64,000 nucleotides of DNA. It comes from Methyloprofundus sp. Lineage in GTDB: Bacteria > Pseudomonadota > Gammaproteobacteria > Methylococcales > Methylomonadaceae. Numbering within the stretch: position 1 is the stretch's first letter; each line of letters starts with the position of its first letter. The stretch spans positions 4,257,630 through 4,321,629 of the forward strand of contig AP023240.1 in NCBI GenBank assembly GCA_016592635.1. Direction: 5' to 3'. The notes beneath the pieces were generated by a model. The model made no database searches and was not told where the DNA came from. It saw only the letters and a program-made list of their open reading frames with translations. A program made the position numbers and the translations under genes. Below, piece by piece: positions 62,486-64,000 of this stretch.

Positions 62486-63300
62486 TTTTCAATATAATCT
62501 GGGTACCAAGTGTCAATAGTGCGTAAAGCGTTTCCTATTTTTTGCGAATGCATGGCGGCTTGATTATTAACCTGATAAAGAATTTTGCTTTTCTTCTCTT
62601 TACTATTGCCTTTATCTAAAACCATTTCCTCACTAGGGTAGACATCTTGCGCTTTACCAACTTGTGCAAAAGCAGTAATTTCTAATAGTAAATACTCTTG
62701 TTTGCCTGATAATGTTTGGGCGATTTTTTGGGATAATTCATTAATTTTTGAGTTATCAATATCAAAATTATTAATTTCAACTTTATCATCCACATCAAAA
62801 GTCCATTCTGTCGGATCTTCACAGATTACTTTTACCTGAACTTCCAATTTTTCTACACCAACACGGTTGCGCCATAAAAATCGAGCATTTGCAATATTGA
62901 TAGCATAGCGTTTAGCTAATTCAGTAAACCCTTCTGTTTGTGTATATTTTTCAACGGCTTCAAGGTAGCTCTTTTTAAAAATTTTATTGTCACAAGCTGA
63001 TGGATTTTCTACACCACTTAGAATTTTAAGGGTGAAATTTAATTTTAAAGTGTCTTGCTCAGCTCCAAGAGCGCAATTGTCCACTTTTTGTAAATTTGCT
63101 TTTTTCGTTTCTTCATCTGCATCCTGTGTTGATTTCAATCTATTTGAAATAACACCTCGCACTGATTTTTCTATTAATTTTAAGGGGCTAACTTGCTCAT
63201 GGCGACTAGCCCATGTCGTGCCGTACATAAACCCATCAGATGGCACTAATTTTTTTTCAAATGCTAAAACTGAGGGGGTATTTTCTTTCGTTTTTTTCAT
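62486..63300 (-). pseudogene. cas7f: cas7f (csy3), 5' fragment
   Basis: The first about 271 residues of Cas7f, the backbone of the type I-F surveillance complex. It has SVLAFEKKLVPSDGFMYGT, EKSVRGVISNRLK, NIANARFLWRNRVGVEKLEV, MVLDKGNSKEKKSKILY and KIGNALRTIDTWYPDYIE. At the last residue the frame runs into the IS and ends 10 codons later (stop at 62449). About 20 percent of the protein, including the conserved C-terminus, is cut off, so a working backbone is unlikely. The ATG lies 1 bp after the cas5f stop. Confidence 0.95.
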
Positions 63301-63301
63301 T

Positions 63302-64000
63302 TTATTGTTCCTGTGGGTGATTAAAGTTTTGATTTTGTTTACATAAATAAAGCTCGTTTTCTAAACTTGCGTAATGCCATAACATATGGTCAATATCATC
63401 TATACGTGATGGCATGATAAATTCACCTAGGCTGACAACACTTTCTGCAAACCGATGCCGGGTTGTTTCATCCCGTTGATTTAAGCTAGCCTCTAAGTCA
63501 GTCAGCCCCTGAAAACCGATAGCAATAGGTACTATCCAACCTCTTTCTCGACGCGATTGTGTCCAGATTATTTTGTCTGCTTCGTTACTTGTAACTTTTT
63601 CACAATGTGAATTTATTTTTAAGTATTCAAGGATGGCATCCAGACCATCTAAGCCAGTTTCCATGGCTTGCTGCGCTAAATCACTGCGGTCAATCAAGCA
63701 AAAACCTGGCATTAATTTAGCCATTAATTTTTTTGTGTCTGCTTGATCGACTATTTTAATTAAATCTAGTCGTTTTAAATCAAAATCTAATATGTCACCA
63801 GATGCCATTTTTATACAGAATAATAAGGGCGGCAATGCCTCTAACATATCTTCTGCTTCGTCTTGATCTATACCAGAATATTCTATTAGCAAAGAAACGG
63901 TTAAATGACAACGTGCTTCTTCAATCGTTGAGGGGCGTTTTCCATCCCTTTTAAGTGGGTTGCTGGTGGAAATAATGGAGTGATTAAAGTCACCACTGCC
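63302..64000 (-). CDS. cas5f: Cas5f (Csy2), C-terminal part
   Basis: Subunit of the type I-F surveillance complex that holds the crRNA 5' handle with Csy1. The frame is open to the window edge, so about 232 residues of the C-terminal part are seen. Typical are DFNHSIISTSNPLKRDGKR, EEARCHLTVSLLIE, PGFCLIDRS, GWIVPIAIGFQGL and RFAESVVSLGEFIMPSR with DHMLWHY. Its stop is 1 bp before cas7f. cas8f (csy1), cas3 and cas1 would be expected to the right, outside the window. Confidence 0.95.
   Translation of the reverse strand, partial: GSGDFNHSIISTSNPLKRDGKRPSTIEEARCHLTVSLLIEYSGIDQDEAEDMLEALPPLLFCIKMASGDILDFDLKRLDLIKIVDQADTKKLMAKLMPGFCLIDRSDLAQQAMETGLDGLDAILEYLKINSHCEKVTSNEADKIIWTQSRRERGWIVPIAIGFQGLTDLEASLNQRDETTRHRFAESVVSLGEFIMPSRIDDIDHMLWHYASLENELYLCKQNQNFNHPQEQ

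Noticed and set aside
53869..64000. Possible CRISPR-associated transposon (I-F3 / Tn7-like) because of the I-F repeats, degenerate repeats and lost interference
   Set aside because: No tnsA, tnsB, tnsC or tniQ and no Tn7-like ends; the cas genes are the standard I-F order, and loss of function comes from an ordinary IS3 insertion.

Overview
The window reads as a chromosomal segment of an AT-rich gammaproteobacterium. The block radC / coaBC-dut-algC-argB is arranged as in Pseudomonas and relatives, and there is a six-subunit-type Rnf complex, a TtpC-type TonB system, PEP-CTERM secreted proteins and a type I-F CRISPR-Cas locus. PEP-CTERM proteins plus Rnf would fit a Methylococcales-like or other aquatic, exopolysaccharide-forming gammaproteobacterium, but no gene here fixes the genus. 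No rRNA or tRNA gene was seen.

Left part (1-22 kb), housekeeping: the end of trpC, an unknown membrane-anchored protein, argB, a long membrane-anchored algC, dut and coaBC on the minus strand, then divergent radC, purC, a HIT protein, an unknown polytopic membrane protein and a PEP-CTERM protein. An rnf operon follows on the minus strand with two tandem rnfC copies, then rnfD, rnfG, rnfE, rnfA, and an overlooked 58-aa membrane protein with four cysteines at its end. No rnfB is present. A decayed toxin-antitoxin pair sits between rnfG and rnfE. Next come ppsA and a DUF58/MoxR pair.

Middle part (22-44 kb): two tandem MCWSGEAS membrane paralogues, a six-gene TonB energy-transduction operon (DUF3450, TtpC-like, ExbB, ExbD, TonB, TPR), and a DUF4381/VWA/VWA-TPR operon of the Bat type that would work with MoxR/DUF58. 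Then come a beta-hydroxyacid dehydrogenase, an outer-membrane barrel, a patatin lipoprotein, small secreted proteins, a NIDO-like PEP-CTERM protein, a hemerythrin-PAS-GGDEF-EAL-CZB signalling protein, a SpoIIAA-like protein, a zinc metallopeptidase and a response regulator.

Right part (44-64 kb), accessory: an intact-looking IS4-type element with a 12-bp target duplication lies inside a cluster of palindromic repeats. It is followed by a TonB receptor/YfiR/sensor kinase operon, several secreted proteins of unknown role and toxin-antitoxin genes. The window ends in a type I-F CRISPR locus transcribed on the minus strand: cas5f (cut by the window edge), cas7f split by an IS3-family element, cas6f, a degenerate solitary repeat, a leader, and a 36-repeat array. 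Beyond that are a divergent, N-terminally truncated second cas6f, a ParD-like/zeta-like kinase module, a second leader and a 16-repeat array. Next to the smaller array is an RHH/RelE toxin-antitoxin pair whose 5' untranslated region carries a hairpin closely resembling the I-F repeat. The broken cas7f suggests that interference is off in this genome, while Cas6f and both arrays look intact. The small cysteine protein of the rnf operon and the repeat-like hairpin in front of the toxin-antitoxin genes are the two observations most likely to be new.
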